From Verrucomicrobiota bacterium (GTDB lineage Bacteria > Verrucomicrobiota > Verrucomicrobiia > Chthoniobacterales > SZAS-18), in contig JAFEGM010000032.1 of the NCBI GenBank assembly GCA_018240025.1, forward strand, positions 67,618-131,617: a stretch of 64,000 bases of DNA, in the 5' to 3' direction. The notes under the pieces were generated by a model. That model saw only the letters and a program-made list of their open reading frames with translations. It was not told the DNA's origin and did not search any database. The first letter of the stretch is position 1; the number at the start of each line of letters is the position of its first letter. The translations under genes were made by a program, and so were the position numbers. Below are positions 29,126-36,278 of the stretch, one piece after another.

Positions 29126-29353
29126 ATGAAATCCCGCTTTTCCCTCCTCGCCCTCGCGGGCGCCGTCGCCGTCTGCCTGCTCCCCTCGGGTCAGGTGCAG
29201 TCGCAGGTCCCCGGCATGGACGTCTTCACCGCTCTGCAGGACCTCGTGCAAAAGAACGACCAGCTGATCAAACGCCAGGAAGAGACGCTGAAGACCGTCG
29301 AAGACCTCATGACCGAGGCCAAGCAGGCCCGCATCATGAGCAAGCGCGGGTGA
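29126..29353 (+). CDS. Small exported coiled-coil protein
   Basis: 75 residues. A signal peptide (MKSRFSLLALAGAVAVCLL, likely cleaved near VQSQ) is followed by about 45 residues with heptad spacing (FTALQDLVQKNDQLIKRQEE). Not recognised. It is 17 bases after the previous small exported coiled-coil gene. Its TGA stop is the first three bases of a TGATCGG heptamer array. Confidence 0.55.
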   Translation: MKSRFSLLALAGAVAVCLLPSGQVQSQVPGMDVFTALQDLVQKNDQLIKRQEETLKTVEDLMTEAKQARIMSKRG

Positions 29354-29371
29354 TCGGTGATCGTTGATCGG
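29351..29371. repeat. Seven-base tandem repeat, unit TGATCGG
   Basis: Three consecutive heptamers TGATCGG, TGATCGT, TGATCGG. The first three bases are the stop codon of the upstream gene. Confidence 0.8.
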
Positions 29372-29422
29372 TGGAAGATGACCGGCCAGCGGTCGCGAGT
29401 TCGACAACGCGCTGCATCAACT

Positions 29423-29459
29423 TTCCTCCTTCCTCCTTCCTCCTTCTTCCTTTTCTTCC
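29423..29459. repeat. Seven-base tandem repeat, unit TTCCTCC, before thiE
   Basis: Three exact TTCCTCC units (29423-29443) followed by degenerate TTCTTCC and TTTTCTTCC, giving a pure pyrimidine tract immediately before the thiE GTG. The tract occupies the place where a Shine-Dalgarno sequence would be. Confidence 0.8.
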
Positions 29460-30086
29460 GTGCTCTCCTCCGCCTGCCTCTACGGCATTCTCGATCTCGG
29501 TTACGTGGCGGCGGCAGAAGCGGAGCAGGTCACGCGTGAGCTGCTCGAAGGCGGCGTGGAGGTGCTGCAACTGCGGGCCAAAGGCGTGCCCGCAGCCGAG
29601 GTCGCGCAGGTAGGACGGCGGCTGGCGCCGATCTGCCGGGCGCAGGGCGTGCCTTTTATCCTGAACGATCACCCCGAGTTGGTCGCCGCCTGTGGAGCAG
29701 ATGGAGCCCACATCGGGCAGGACGACGGTCCTCTCGCCACGGCGCGGGACGCTGCCGGGCCGGGCGCGTTGATCGGGCGTTCGACGCACAGCCTGGCGCA
29801 GGTCGAGGCGGCGTTGGCCGAAGGCGCCGACTACCTGGGCTTCGGGCCGCTCTTCGCCACGCCGACCAAACCGACCTACGTGCCGATCGGCCTGGAGGAC
29901 ATCGCGGCGGCCCAGACGCTGGCCGGCGACCGGCCGATCTTTTGCATCGGCGGCGTGAAACTGGAGAATCTTTCCCGGCTGCGCGCGGCCGGCGCCCGTC
30001 GGGTGGTCATCGTCTCGGGCCTGCTGCAGGCCCCGGACCGCCGCGCTTATGCCCGCGCCTGCCGGTCGAGCCTGCGGTTTTCGTGA
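29460..30086 (+). CDS. thiE: Thiamine-phosphate synthase
   Basis: 208 residues from the GTG at 29460. Joins the thiazole and pyrimidine moieties to make thiamine monophosphate. TIM-barrel signatures include EVLQLRAKG, PFILNDHPELVAACGADGAHIGQ, IGRSTHSLAQ, YLGFGPLFATPTK and CIGGVKLENL. Thiamine diphosphate is the cofactor of the E1 enzyme at 7907-10032. No TPP riboswitch is visible upstream; instead there are two heptamer arrays. Other thi genes are absent. Confidence 0.93.
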   Translation: MLSSACLYGILDLGYVAAAEAEQVTRELLEGGVEVLQLRAKGVPAAEVAQVGRRLAPICRAQGVPFILNDHPELVAACGADGAHIGQDDGPLATARDAAGPGALIGRSTHSLAQVEAALAEGADYLGFGPLFATPTKPTYVPIGLEDIAAAQTLAGDRPIFCIGGVKLENLSRLRAAGARRVVIVSGLLQAPDRRAYARACRSSLRFS

Positions 30087-30170
30087 GTTCGGGGCCCGGC
30101 TCGCTCCGCCGCGCCAAGATTTCCGCTGCACACGCCGCAGGGATGTGATTTGCTAGCGCGCTCCAGACCC

Positions 30171-30707
30171 ATGTCCGATTCCGTTCCTCCCGCACCGCCT
30201 TCGTCCGCGGATACGCTGATGCAGCTCGAGGCTCCGGTCGCGGCCACCGATAACGACATCGTCTTCAATTGCCCGCATTGCGGCGGCGAACTGGTGGTGG
30301 ACCGTGCCGGCGCTGGCATGACCTTCAATTGCCCGCATTGCGGCGGTCGCGTCACGGTGCCGCCTTATTCGCCGCCGTCGGGTCGGAGCGGGGCGGGGGA
30401 TTCGAATGCGGGTCTGGGCGCCTCGCCGGTGCACGGAGCCGCCCGCCTGCCTCAGAAAAAGGCGGTCGAGCTGAATTTCGATTTCTCTGGCCAGAGCCGC
30501 GAGCTGGTCGGCAAACGCATCGACGAGCTCAAGTTTCAGTTGAAGGAAAACCAATCTCAGACGACGGAGATGCGCGGTCACTTGAATCGCGCCGTCATCG
30601 AGATGAACCGGCTCCAGCTGAAGCTGCAAAAGCTGCAGGATCGGGGCTCGGCGATCGAGCAAGAGCTCGTCGCCGCGAAGGACTTCCTCGAAAAAGGCGC
30701 GGCTTGA
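30171..30707 (+). CDS. Zinc-ribbon/coiled-coil protein of unknown function
   Basis: 178 residues from ATG 30171. Two CPHCGG knuckles lie only 20 residues apart (about 34-58) and could form a zinc ribbon or two half-sites; they are encoded by an almost perfect direct DNA repeat of 24 bases (around 30263-30286 and 30322-30345). After a Gly/Ser/Pro linker, residues about 110-175 form a coiled coil (GKRIDELKFQLKENQSQTTE). No membrane segment. Function cannot be assigned. Confidence 0.7.
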   Translation: MSDSVPPAPPSSADTLMQLEAPVAATDNDIVFNCPHCGGELVVDRAGAGMTFNCPHCGGRVTVPPYSPPSGRSGAGDSNAGLGASPVHGAARLPQKKAVELNFDFSGQSRELVGKRIDELKFQLKENQSQTTEMRGHLNRAVIEMNRLQLKLQKLQDRGSAIEQELVAAKDFLEKGAA

Positions 30708-30757
30708 GCCCCGCCGGTCCCGCGCCCGACCCGCGCAGGTCCGACAGATTTCATCCA

Positions 30758-30843
30758 GGAAGGGTGGCAGAGTGGTCGATTGCGCGCGCTTGGAAAGCGC
30801 GTGTGCCCAAAAGGCACCGGGGGTTCGAATCCCCCCCCTTCCG
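30758..30843 (+). tRNA. tRNA-Ser(GGA)
   Basis: A complete class II tRNA. Acceptor GGAAGGG (30758-30764) pairs with CCCTTCC (30836-30842), with G discriminator at 30843. The anticodon loop TTGGAAA gives anticodon GGA at 30792-30794; a long variable arm follows (GTGTGCCCAAAAGGCAC), and the T arm is GGGGGTTCGAATCCCCC. The CCA end is not encoded. Reads UCC/UCU codons. Confidence 0.97.
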
Positions 30844-30861
30844 TTCTCTGAAAATCGGAAG

Positions 30862-31233
30862 TCAGAGTAGTTGCGTGAACGAAGTTGTGAGCTCGTCCGG
30901 GAATGTGCGGTCATCCTGCAAAACGTCCGCTGGCCAAGTTTTCCATGACTCTTGAAGTCTGGTGGGGAGCATCGCGCGCTCAAAGTAAGGAATAGGTGTC
31001 TGGGCGTGGCACCATAGAATCGAAAGCAGGAAGAGCCCCACTGCCGCATAGTTGAGCCTCCGCGCTGGAGTAAGGGGTACCGAATTTCTTGTACGGGCTC
31101 AGAGCGATGCGGTGCAGGGGTGCTCGTTCAGATCGAAGAACCAACTCCATAGGCGATTGGGCAGGTCAAGAAACAGGTGCAGTTTCGCATAACCTTCCCA
31201 TCGGATGTAGCCGCAAAGGGCGACAAAGGGTCA
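30862..31233 (-). pseudogene. Remnant of an unknown gene, or two small ORFs, beside tRNA-Ser
   Basis: The 443-base gap 30844-31286 is poorer in GC than its neighbours. In one minus-strand frame, two protein-like stretches lie end to end, interrupted by TGA codons at 31231-31233 and 31099-31101. One has a Trp/aromatic-rich ending (WEGYAKLHLFLDLPNRLWSW); the other has a hydrophobic segment (NYAAVGLFLLSILWCHAQTP) and ends at 30862. A 59-codon ORF with a GTG start (30862-31041) could be translated alone. I do not recognise either part. Composition and shared frame suggest a decayed gene; this is uncertain. Confidence 0.35.
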
Positions 31234-31286
31234 TTTGAGTTCAGTGATTTCGGTCGCTATGGAAATCCTCGTCAACTGTGGGTATC

Positions 31287-32204
31287 ATGAATTTTCACCG
31301 CAACGTCGAGAAGATCACCGAGCGGTTGTTGCTGAACGAACAGGCCCAGCAGCCGATTCCGTTGCTCTGTCTGGGACAAGACGAAAACATCTCGCGGACC
31401 CTGACGGCTTCGGCGGAGGCGGTGACTCCGCACGTGCGAGTTTCCTACCGGTCCAGCATTCGGGAGAGTGAGCGCTTCGTCACGCAGACCGGGTGCCGGA
31501 ACTTCGTGGTGGCGTCGCCTCAAGTGAGCGATGGCGATGCCTACGACTTCCTTGCCAACGCTAAAATGGCCCATCCGGATGCAGAGGCGTTCGTCGTGGG
31601 CGATCCACCGGTGGACTCGGCCCGACTGGAGGCGCTGGGCATTGTTCTGGTGCTGATGCAGCCGCGGCGCGATGAGATCATCGCATTTCTCAAGGAGCAG
31701 TTCCGCACAGCCATCGCGCCGAGTCCCGGGCTGATCGGCTCTCTGCAGATCACGCCGCTGACCGACCTGGTGCAGATTAAGTGCTTGCAGCAGCGGGTCG
31801 CTGCGCTGCGCCTGCGCACAGCCAACGACCTGGGCTACGTCTTTTTCGATCGCGACGGCGTGGTGCACAGCCACACGACCCGGCTCGCCGGGGAGGAGGC
31901 CTTCTTCGAGATGTCCTGCTGGTCGGAGGGCACGTTCGAGGAGATTCGCCGTGCCTCGCCGCAGGAGCGCACGATTCACCGGGGGTGGGAGCAATTGGTG
32001 GTAAAGGCCACAATGATCCGCGACGAGCGGGCCGATCTCACCAGCAAGCAGGGGGCTACAGGGCAGGAAAGAGTTACCACGCGAACGCTCTCACTAGTCT
32101 CGGCAGCATCCAACTTATCACCTCGAGCCAGCTGCTCGAGCGTTTCGTGCGGGCCTCCCTGGCGGGCGGCACCCCCGGCAGGCTGCTGGTCGCCGCGACC
32201 CTGA
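31287..32204 (+). CDS. Degenerate receiver plus DUF4388 protein, 3' end possibly frameshifted
   Basis: ATG at 31287. Residues about 25-145 resemble a receiver domain (IPLLCLGQDENISRTLTASA, AEAFVVGD, IVLVLMQP) without the phospho-acceptor Asp. Residues about 150-255 form a DUF4388 domain (IGSLQITPLTDLVQIKCLQQ, DLGYVFFDRDGVVHSHTTRL, GWEQLVVKATMIRDE). Beyond about residue 260 (near 32060) the frame loses protein character and reads antiphase through the next gene's receiver domain, to a stop at 32204. A G5 run at about 32052-32056 is a candidate indel site. The normal C-terminus is therefore unclear. Confidence 0.65.
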   Translation: MNFHRNVEKITERLLLNEQAQQPIPLLCLGQDENISRTLTASAEAVTPHVRVSYRSSIRESERFVTQTGCRNFVVASPQVSDGDAYDFLANAKMAHPDAEAFVVGDPPVDSARLEALGIVLVLMQPRRDEIIAFLKEQFRTAIAPSPGLIGSLQITPLTDLVQIKCLQQRVAALRLRTANDLGYVFFDRDGVVHSHTTRLAGEEAFFEMSCWSEGTFEEIRRASPQERTIHRGWEQLVVKATMIRDERADLTSKQGATGQERVTTRTLSLVSAASNLSPRASCSSVSCGPPWRAAPPAGCWSPRP

Positions 32205-33049
32205 CCGAGGCTGTGGAGCAGGCGGCCCAGCAGGGCGCTCCCGCTCTCCTGGTGCTCGACTACTACCTTGAGGGGCGCGATGCCCGTTCGGTCCTGCCGG
32301 AGGCCCTGCAGTACGACGAGTTCGGCCAGGCGCAGGTCCTGCTGATCTATCCCCCGACGGTCGAGCAGACGGCGCAGGAACTCGGCCACGCCTTTGGGGA
32401 TCGTGTCGAACTCCTGGCCAAACCGTTCACGACGCTGGGTTTCTTCGTCAAGGTCCGGCCGTTCCTCGTGGAGGCCGGCGTCGACGAGGCGGCGACGCAA
32501 AGCGCAGAGGTCGCGCGGCCAGCGGTGGCCGGTGAATTGGGTGACTCCATCTCCGAGGGGCCCTCGTTCGATCCGGTGGACGACCCGGCTCCCGCACCGG
32601 TCGTGAAGGTGCAGCCTCCGGCCCCGCTCGATCCCGCCCCGCCTGCTTTGGAGGAACCCGCCCCCGCGCCGAGTCTTCCGCCCGTTTCACCCTTGCCCGA
32701 ACAGCCGATGTCCAGTCCCACCCGTTTTGAGATCATCGCCTCCGTCCCCGAAGTCACCGACCTGTTCCAATGGCGAAACTTCGGAGAGATCGTCCATGCT
32801 TCCAGCGGCTCGATGCAGGGGGTCAGCGACAGCTTGGCCTTCGCGCTGCAACTGGCGGTGCGCGTGGGCGCCGACTGCAACCTCGGCGATGTTCTCGAGC
32901 TGCAGCTCGCGGGCCCCGGGGCGCAGGCGGGGCTGTTTAACCTCGAAGGCAAGGCTCACGATCCCGGCCTCGCCACCTTCGGCTTCCTCGCGAAGCCCAG
33001 TGTGCCGGTCGACGACCTGATCCGGCGCATCCGCCTCGACTGCGAATGA
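32147..33049 (+). CDS. Receiver-like plus Roadblock-like protein, 5' end uncertain
   Basis: The open frame has protein character from about 32099, where a receiver-like domain begins (SIQLITSSQLLERFVRASLA, ALLVLDYYLEGRDARSVLPE, LLAKPFTTLGFFVKVRPFL), but the first usual start codon is the GTG at 32147, which would cut the first strand. This points to a frameshift joining it to the upstream gene, or to a start I cannot see. A Pro/Glu-rich linker leads to a C-terminal Roadblock-like domain (residues after MSSPTRFEIIASVPEVTDLF). The stop overlaps the next ATG (ATGA at 33046-33049). Confidence 0.6.
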   Translation: MRASLAGGTPGRLLVAATLTEAVEQAAQQGAPALLVLDYYLEGRDARSVLPEALQYDEFGQAQVLLIYPPTVEQTAQELGHAFGDRVELLAKPFTTLGFFVKVRPFLVEAGVDEAATQSAEVARPAVAGELGDSISEGPSFDPVDDPAPAPVVKVQPPAPLDPAPPALEEPAPAPSLPPVSPLPEQPMSSPTRFEIIASVPEVTDLFQWRNFGEIVHASSGSMQGVSDSLAFALQLAVRVGADCNLGDVLELQLAGPGAQAGLFNLEGKAHDPGLATFGFLAKPSVPVDDLIRRIRLDCE

Positions 33050-33576
33050 CCATGAATCCCCTCCAGTTTCTTCAAGACGTGCCGGGCGTGCTCGGCGCCT
33101 ACTTCGTCAATTCGGACGGCCGTGTCGCGGCCCGCCTCTTTCCGAGCCAGGTGCAATTGACCGACGAGGTGGTGATCCAGACGGCCGGCCGCCTGCAGGG
33201 CATCCTGGGTGCCGGCAATGCGGCGGCACCGGGTGCGAACCAGTTGCTGCTCAAGCACACGAAAGGCATCCTCCTCGCCCAGGCGATGCCGGAAGGCCTC
33301 TTGCTGGTGCTGGTCGACCGCACCGTGGCGCTCCCGACCCTCCGCGCCGCCGTCGGTCTCGTCCTGCCACAGCTGGCGCTCGCCTCTCGCGCTGCGCCGC
33401 CGCCAGAGCGACCCCCTTCTGCGCCCTCGTTCAGCGTTCCGAGTCTGGCCGAGGTCCGCCCCAGTTTCTCGCCTCCGCCGAGCGCGCCGCCGCCGGCAGC
33501 CACTCCGCCGGCCAAGCCGCCGCCCGCCGCTCCGCCGAAGAAAGCCCAGAAGACCCGCACCGGGATCTGGGGCTGA
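33046..33576 (+). CDS. Roadblock/LC7 domain protein with proline-rich tail
   Basis: 176 residues, translationally coupled to the gene before. A Roadblock domain (LQFLQDVPGVLGAYFVNSDG, LLLVLVDRTVALPTLRAAVG) is followed by a tail of about 60 residues rich in Pro, Ala and Ser, with a basic end (KKAQKTRTGIW). It is much more divergent than the pair at 14931 and 45062. It ends 29 bases before the rhodopsin gene in the same direction, so a functional link of this signalling set with the light-driven pump is possible but not shown. Confidence 0.75.
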   Translation: MTMNPLQFLQDVPGVLGAYFVNSDGRVAARLFPSQVQLTDEVVIQTAGRLQGILGAGNAAAPGANQLLLKHTKGILLAQAMPEGLLLVLVDRTVALPTLRAAVGLVLPQLALASRAAPPPERPPSAPSFSVPSLAEVRPSFSPPPSAPPPAATPPAKPPPAAPPKKAQKTRTGIWG

Positions 33577-33605
33577 CCGTTCACCTCCAACCTCACTCAG
33601 ACTCC

Positions 33606-34340
33606 ATGATTCCCAATCTCACCGGACTTCAGCAGGTCGTTCATTTCACCTTCATCATGACCTTCATGGGAATGATCGCGGCCTCCGCCTTCTTCCTCAT
33701 CGAACGCTCCAGTGTCGCGCCCGGCTACCGGTCGGCCATTTCGGTCTCCGGACTCATCTGCGGCATCGCCGCGCTGAACTACTTCTACATGAAGGATATC
33801 TACATCGTCGGCATCGCTTCAGGCACGGGGCGTTTTCCCACCGAATTCCGCTACATTGATTGGATCCTGACAGTGCCGTTGATGTTGGTGAAATTTCCCA
33901 CGCTGCTCGGACTCGGGCCGAAGGGCCGGCAGTTTCTAACCGTGCTGGTGACGCTCGCGCTGCTGATGCTGGTGACCGGATTCATCGGCGAGATCAATCC
34001 CGGCACGCCCACGGTCCACTACGGCCTCTTCGGTGTCGGCTGCGTCGCCTGGCTGCTCATCATCGCGCTGCTCTTCTTCGCGCTCGGCGATCTGCCGGAA
34101 GGCGTGGATGAGATCAAGCGACGGGCCATCAAGCGCATGGCCCTCTTCGTCATGGTCGGCTGGATCATCTATCCGGTCGGCTACCTCGCCCCGCTGGCCG
34201 GGTTCTCCCCCGATGTGCGCGAGCTGACCTACAACATCGGCGACCTGATCAACAAGGTCGGTCTGGCGATCATGGTGCTCGCGGCCGGCATCGCTCAGCG
34301 CAAGGCCGACGAGGAAGCGCTCGAAGAAGCCGCCGCCTGA
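33606..34340 (+). CDS. Microbial (type 1) rhodopsin, predicted outward proton pump with D-T-K motif
   Basis: 244 residues, seven membrane helices. Helix C reads FRYIDWILTVPLMLVKF: Arg82, counter-ion Asp85, Thr89 and Lys96 at the donor position, a D-T-K pattern as in Exiguobacterium sibiricum rhodopsin. Met93 is at the proteorhodopsin spectral-tuning site (Leu/Met there goes with green absorption). Retinal attaches to Lys217 in NIGDLINKVGL, with Asp213 as second counter-ion. The His that usually pairs with the counter-ion in this group (helix B) is Asn58. crtY and blh-type genes follow, so retinal can be made from lycopene. Confidence 0.95.
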   Translation: MIPNLTGLQQVVHFTFIMTFMGMIAASAFFLIERSSVAPGYRSAISVSGLICGIAALNYFYMKDIYIVGIASGTGRFPTEFRYIDWILTVPLMLVKFPTLLGLGPKGRQFLTVLVTLALLMLVTGFIGEINPGTPTVHYGLFGVGCVAWLLIIALLFFALGDLPEGVDEIKRRAIKRMALFVMVGWIIYPVGYLAPLAGFSPDVRELTYNIGDLINKVGLAIMVLAAGIAQRKADEEALEEAAA

Positions 34341-34366
34341 CGTCGACGCGGTCGCAGTCGTTCCCC

Positions 34367-35104
34367 ATGAAACGTCTTATCCGCCGCACCGCGCGCGCCG
34401 TGGCCATCTTCGGCTCCGGCCTCATCCTGGCGGCGGCCGAGCCCGTCGAGCAGGTGGAGATGGTCGACCACTACAGCCTGCCGATCCTGTGGGACGGGCG
34501 AGAGATCGGGCGGCGCGCGTTCGAGCCAGGCAAGACCCTGCAGGTCGTAAGGCGGGTGGGGGGATTTCTCGAATGCCGCGACGGCAGCCAGACCTTCCGC
34601 CTGCCGGTCTCGGTGACCGATTACGAGCGCCGTCTGGCGACCGGCGCTGGCGCGGTCGCTGGCCCGGCGGCGGCGTCGACAGCCCAGCCGACCACGGCTG
34701 GAGCGCCGCCGGCCCCGGTCACGCCAGATCCCGTCGCGACCTCAGCGCCGCACCCGCAGGCGAAGCAGCCAGCGCCGACGTCAGCCGCAGAGGCTCGCGC
34801 CACGCCGGCCCCGGCCGCCGCGAAGGCCAACGAGAGAATCGAGGGTTACGTTGAAGCCGTGAAGCAGCATCTGCAGGAGAAGCCGGCTAACGCGCGCTTC
34901 TTCTCGTATGCGCTGGTCCGACGCCATGCACCCTCGAAGGCGGTGCGCCAGTGGCTGACCAGTCGCCTGGCAGACCCGGCTCTGCCAGCCGCGGAACGTC
35001 CCCGCCTCGAGCGCCTGAAGAGCGCATTCCTCTGCTATGATCTCGGTCGTTGGGCCGATTTCGAGAAAGCGATCCTCGATGCCGACGCCGCTGCCCGCCC
35101 CTGA
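34367..35104 (+). CDS. Exported protein of unknown function inside the retinal cassette
   Basis: 245 residues. A signal peptide (basic start, AVAIFGSGLILAAA) is followed by a small domain (about 25-85, VDHYSLPILWDGREIGRRAF), a Pro/Ala/Thr linker (about 90-155) and a helical C-terminal domain (YVEAVKQHLQEKPANARFFS, LKSAFLCYDLGRWADFEKAI). Not recognised. It lies between the rhodopsin (26-base gap) and the lycopene cyclase, whose start overlaps its end by 26 bases, so it is very likely co-transcribed with them. Confidence 0.7.
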   Translation: MKRLIRRTARAVAIFGSGLILAAAEPVEQVEMVDHYSLPILWDGREIGRRAFEPGKTLQVVRRVGGFLECRDGSQTFRLPVSVTDYERRLATGAGAVAGPAAASTAQPTTAGAPPAPVTPDPVATSAPHPQAKQPAPTSAAEARATPAPAAAKANERIEGYVEAVKQHLQEKPANARFFSYALVRRHAPSKAVRQWLTSRLADPALPAAERPRLERLKSAFLCYDLGRWADFEKAILDADAAARP

Positions 35105-36278
35105 CGCCGAGCGCGGACGGATCGTTATTCTCGGCGCCGGCTGCGCCGGGCTCGCGCTGGCGCGGCAGTTGGAGGTCCAGGGCTACTCTGGGGAAGTCGT
35201 CCTGTTGGAGGAACGAAGTCGCGAGGCCGCGCTGGCTTCGACCCAGCGCTGGTGTTTTTGGGGAGCTGAGCCCGACCCCCTGCTCGCTCCGGCGGTCAGT
35301 GCGGTCTGGCCAGAATGGCAGGCCAGGCTAGGCGAGCATGCGGGCGTCCTCGGGGACCCTGCGTGGACATACCGGCAGATCCGGGCGCGAGACTACCACC
35401 GGCTGCTGGAGACCCTCCTGACTGCGCGAGGCTGGCGGATCGAACACGGTTGGCGCATCCTGGGGCGAGAACGGCTCAATCGGGGCTGGATAGTGCAGAC
35501 CGAGCGCGGACCTTGGTTCGCCGACGAGGTCGTGGAAGCGCGGGGGCCGGCGCTCGCCGAGCCGGCTGGCTCCGCCGGCGCAGCCGCCCGCCAAACCTTC
35601 GCGGGGTGGGAGATCGAGCTGGAGCGGCCGACTTTCGGGGCAGGGGTGGCCACCTTGATGGACTTCCAGCCAACCTCCGGGGGACGGGTGCGATTCCTCT
35701 ATTTGCTGCCGTACTCGGACCGCACTGCGCTGGTCGAGTTCACCGAGATCGCGCCCGTGACCCGAGCCAGCTCGGTGGCAGAGCTGGAGGCAGGCCTGGA
35801 GCGTTGCCTCGCGGCCCGCGGCTGGCGCGGCCGGCTGCTGGAGCGCGAGAAGGGACACCTGCCGTTGTGGGAGGCGCGGCGTGGGGTCGGTCGCATCGGC
35901 GCGGCCGGCGGTGCGGTGCGCGCTTCTTCCGGCTACGGCTTCCTATGCAGCTGGGAGCAGGCCGAGCGCGAGGCCCGTCGCCTGTGCGGAAAGCCCGCGC
36001 GCCCGATCGCCGGGCACCGTGTGCTGCGCTGGCTCGACCGCGTTTTCCTGCGGGTGCTCGAACATGACCCCGAGGCGTTGCCCGGCGCATTTGTTGACCT
36101 GTTTCGCCGGGTCCCGGCGGCCTCGCTGGCCCGCTTTCTCAATGGCTATCCCACAGCCACCGACCTGCTCCGCGTGGTCGCGGCTATGCCGCTGCGGCCC
36201 TTTCTGCGCGCTGCAGCGCGTCCCTTGGCGCGTGACTCCTCGGCGAGACGACCGACGGAGCCGCTCCCGGCCGCATGA
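35079..36278 (+). CDS. crtY: Lycopene beta-cyclase
   Basis: 399 residues from ATG 35079. Cyclises lycopene to beta-carotene. The N-terminal dinucleotide-binding fold IVILGAGCAGLALARQLE, the STQRWCFW segment, LMDFQP, and YLLPYSDRTALVEFTE are typical of CrtY. It overlaps the upstream exported-protein gene by 26 bases, and its stop overlaps the start of the carotene dioxygenase gene (ATGA at 36275-36278). The earlier carotenoid genes crtE, crtB and crtI are not in the window. Confidence 0.93.
   Translation: MPTPLPAPDAERGRIVILGAGCAGLALARQLEVQGYSGEVVLLEERSREAALASTQRWCFWGAEPDPLLAPAVSAVWPEWQARLGEHAGVLGDPAWTYRQIRARDYHRLLETLLTARGWRIEHGWRILGRERLNRGWIVQTERGPWFADEVVEARGPALAEPAGSAGAAARQTFAGWEIELERPTFGAGVATLMDFQPTSGGRVRFLYLLPYSDRTALVEFTEIAPVTRASSVAELEAGLERCLAARGWRGRLLEREKGHLPLWEARRGVGRIGAAGGAVRASSGYGFLCSWEQAEREARRLCGKPARPIAGHRVLRWLDRVFLRVLEHDPEALPGAFVDLFRRVPAASLARFLNGYPTATDLLRVVAAMPLRPFLRAAARPLARDSSARRPTEPLPAA

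Noticed and set aside
29460-30086. TPP riboswitch upstream of thiE
   Set aside because: The conserved CTGAGA and ACCTGA segments are absent; the leader is heptamer repeat.
30758-31286. Integrated prophage or island at tRNA-Ser
   Set aside because: No integrase, phage genes or repeated tRNA 3' end is visible; kept only as a possible scar.
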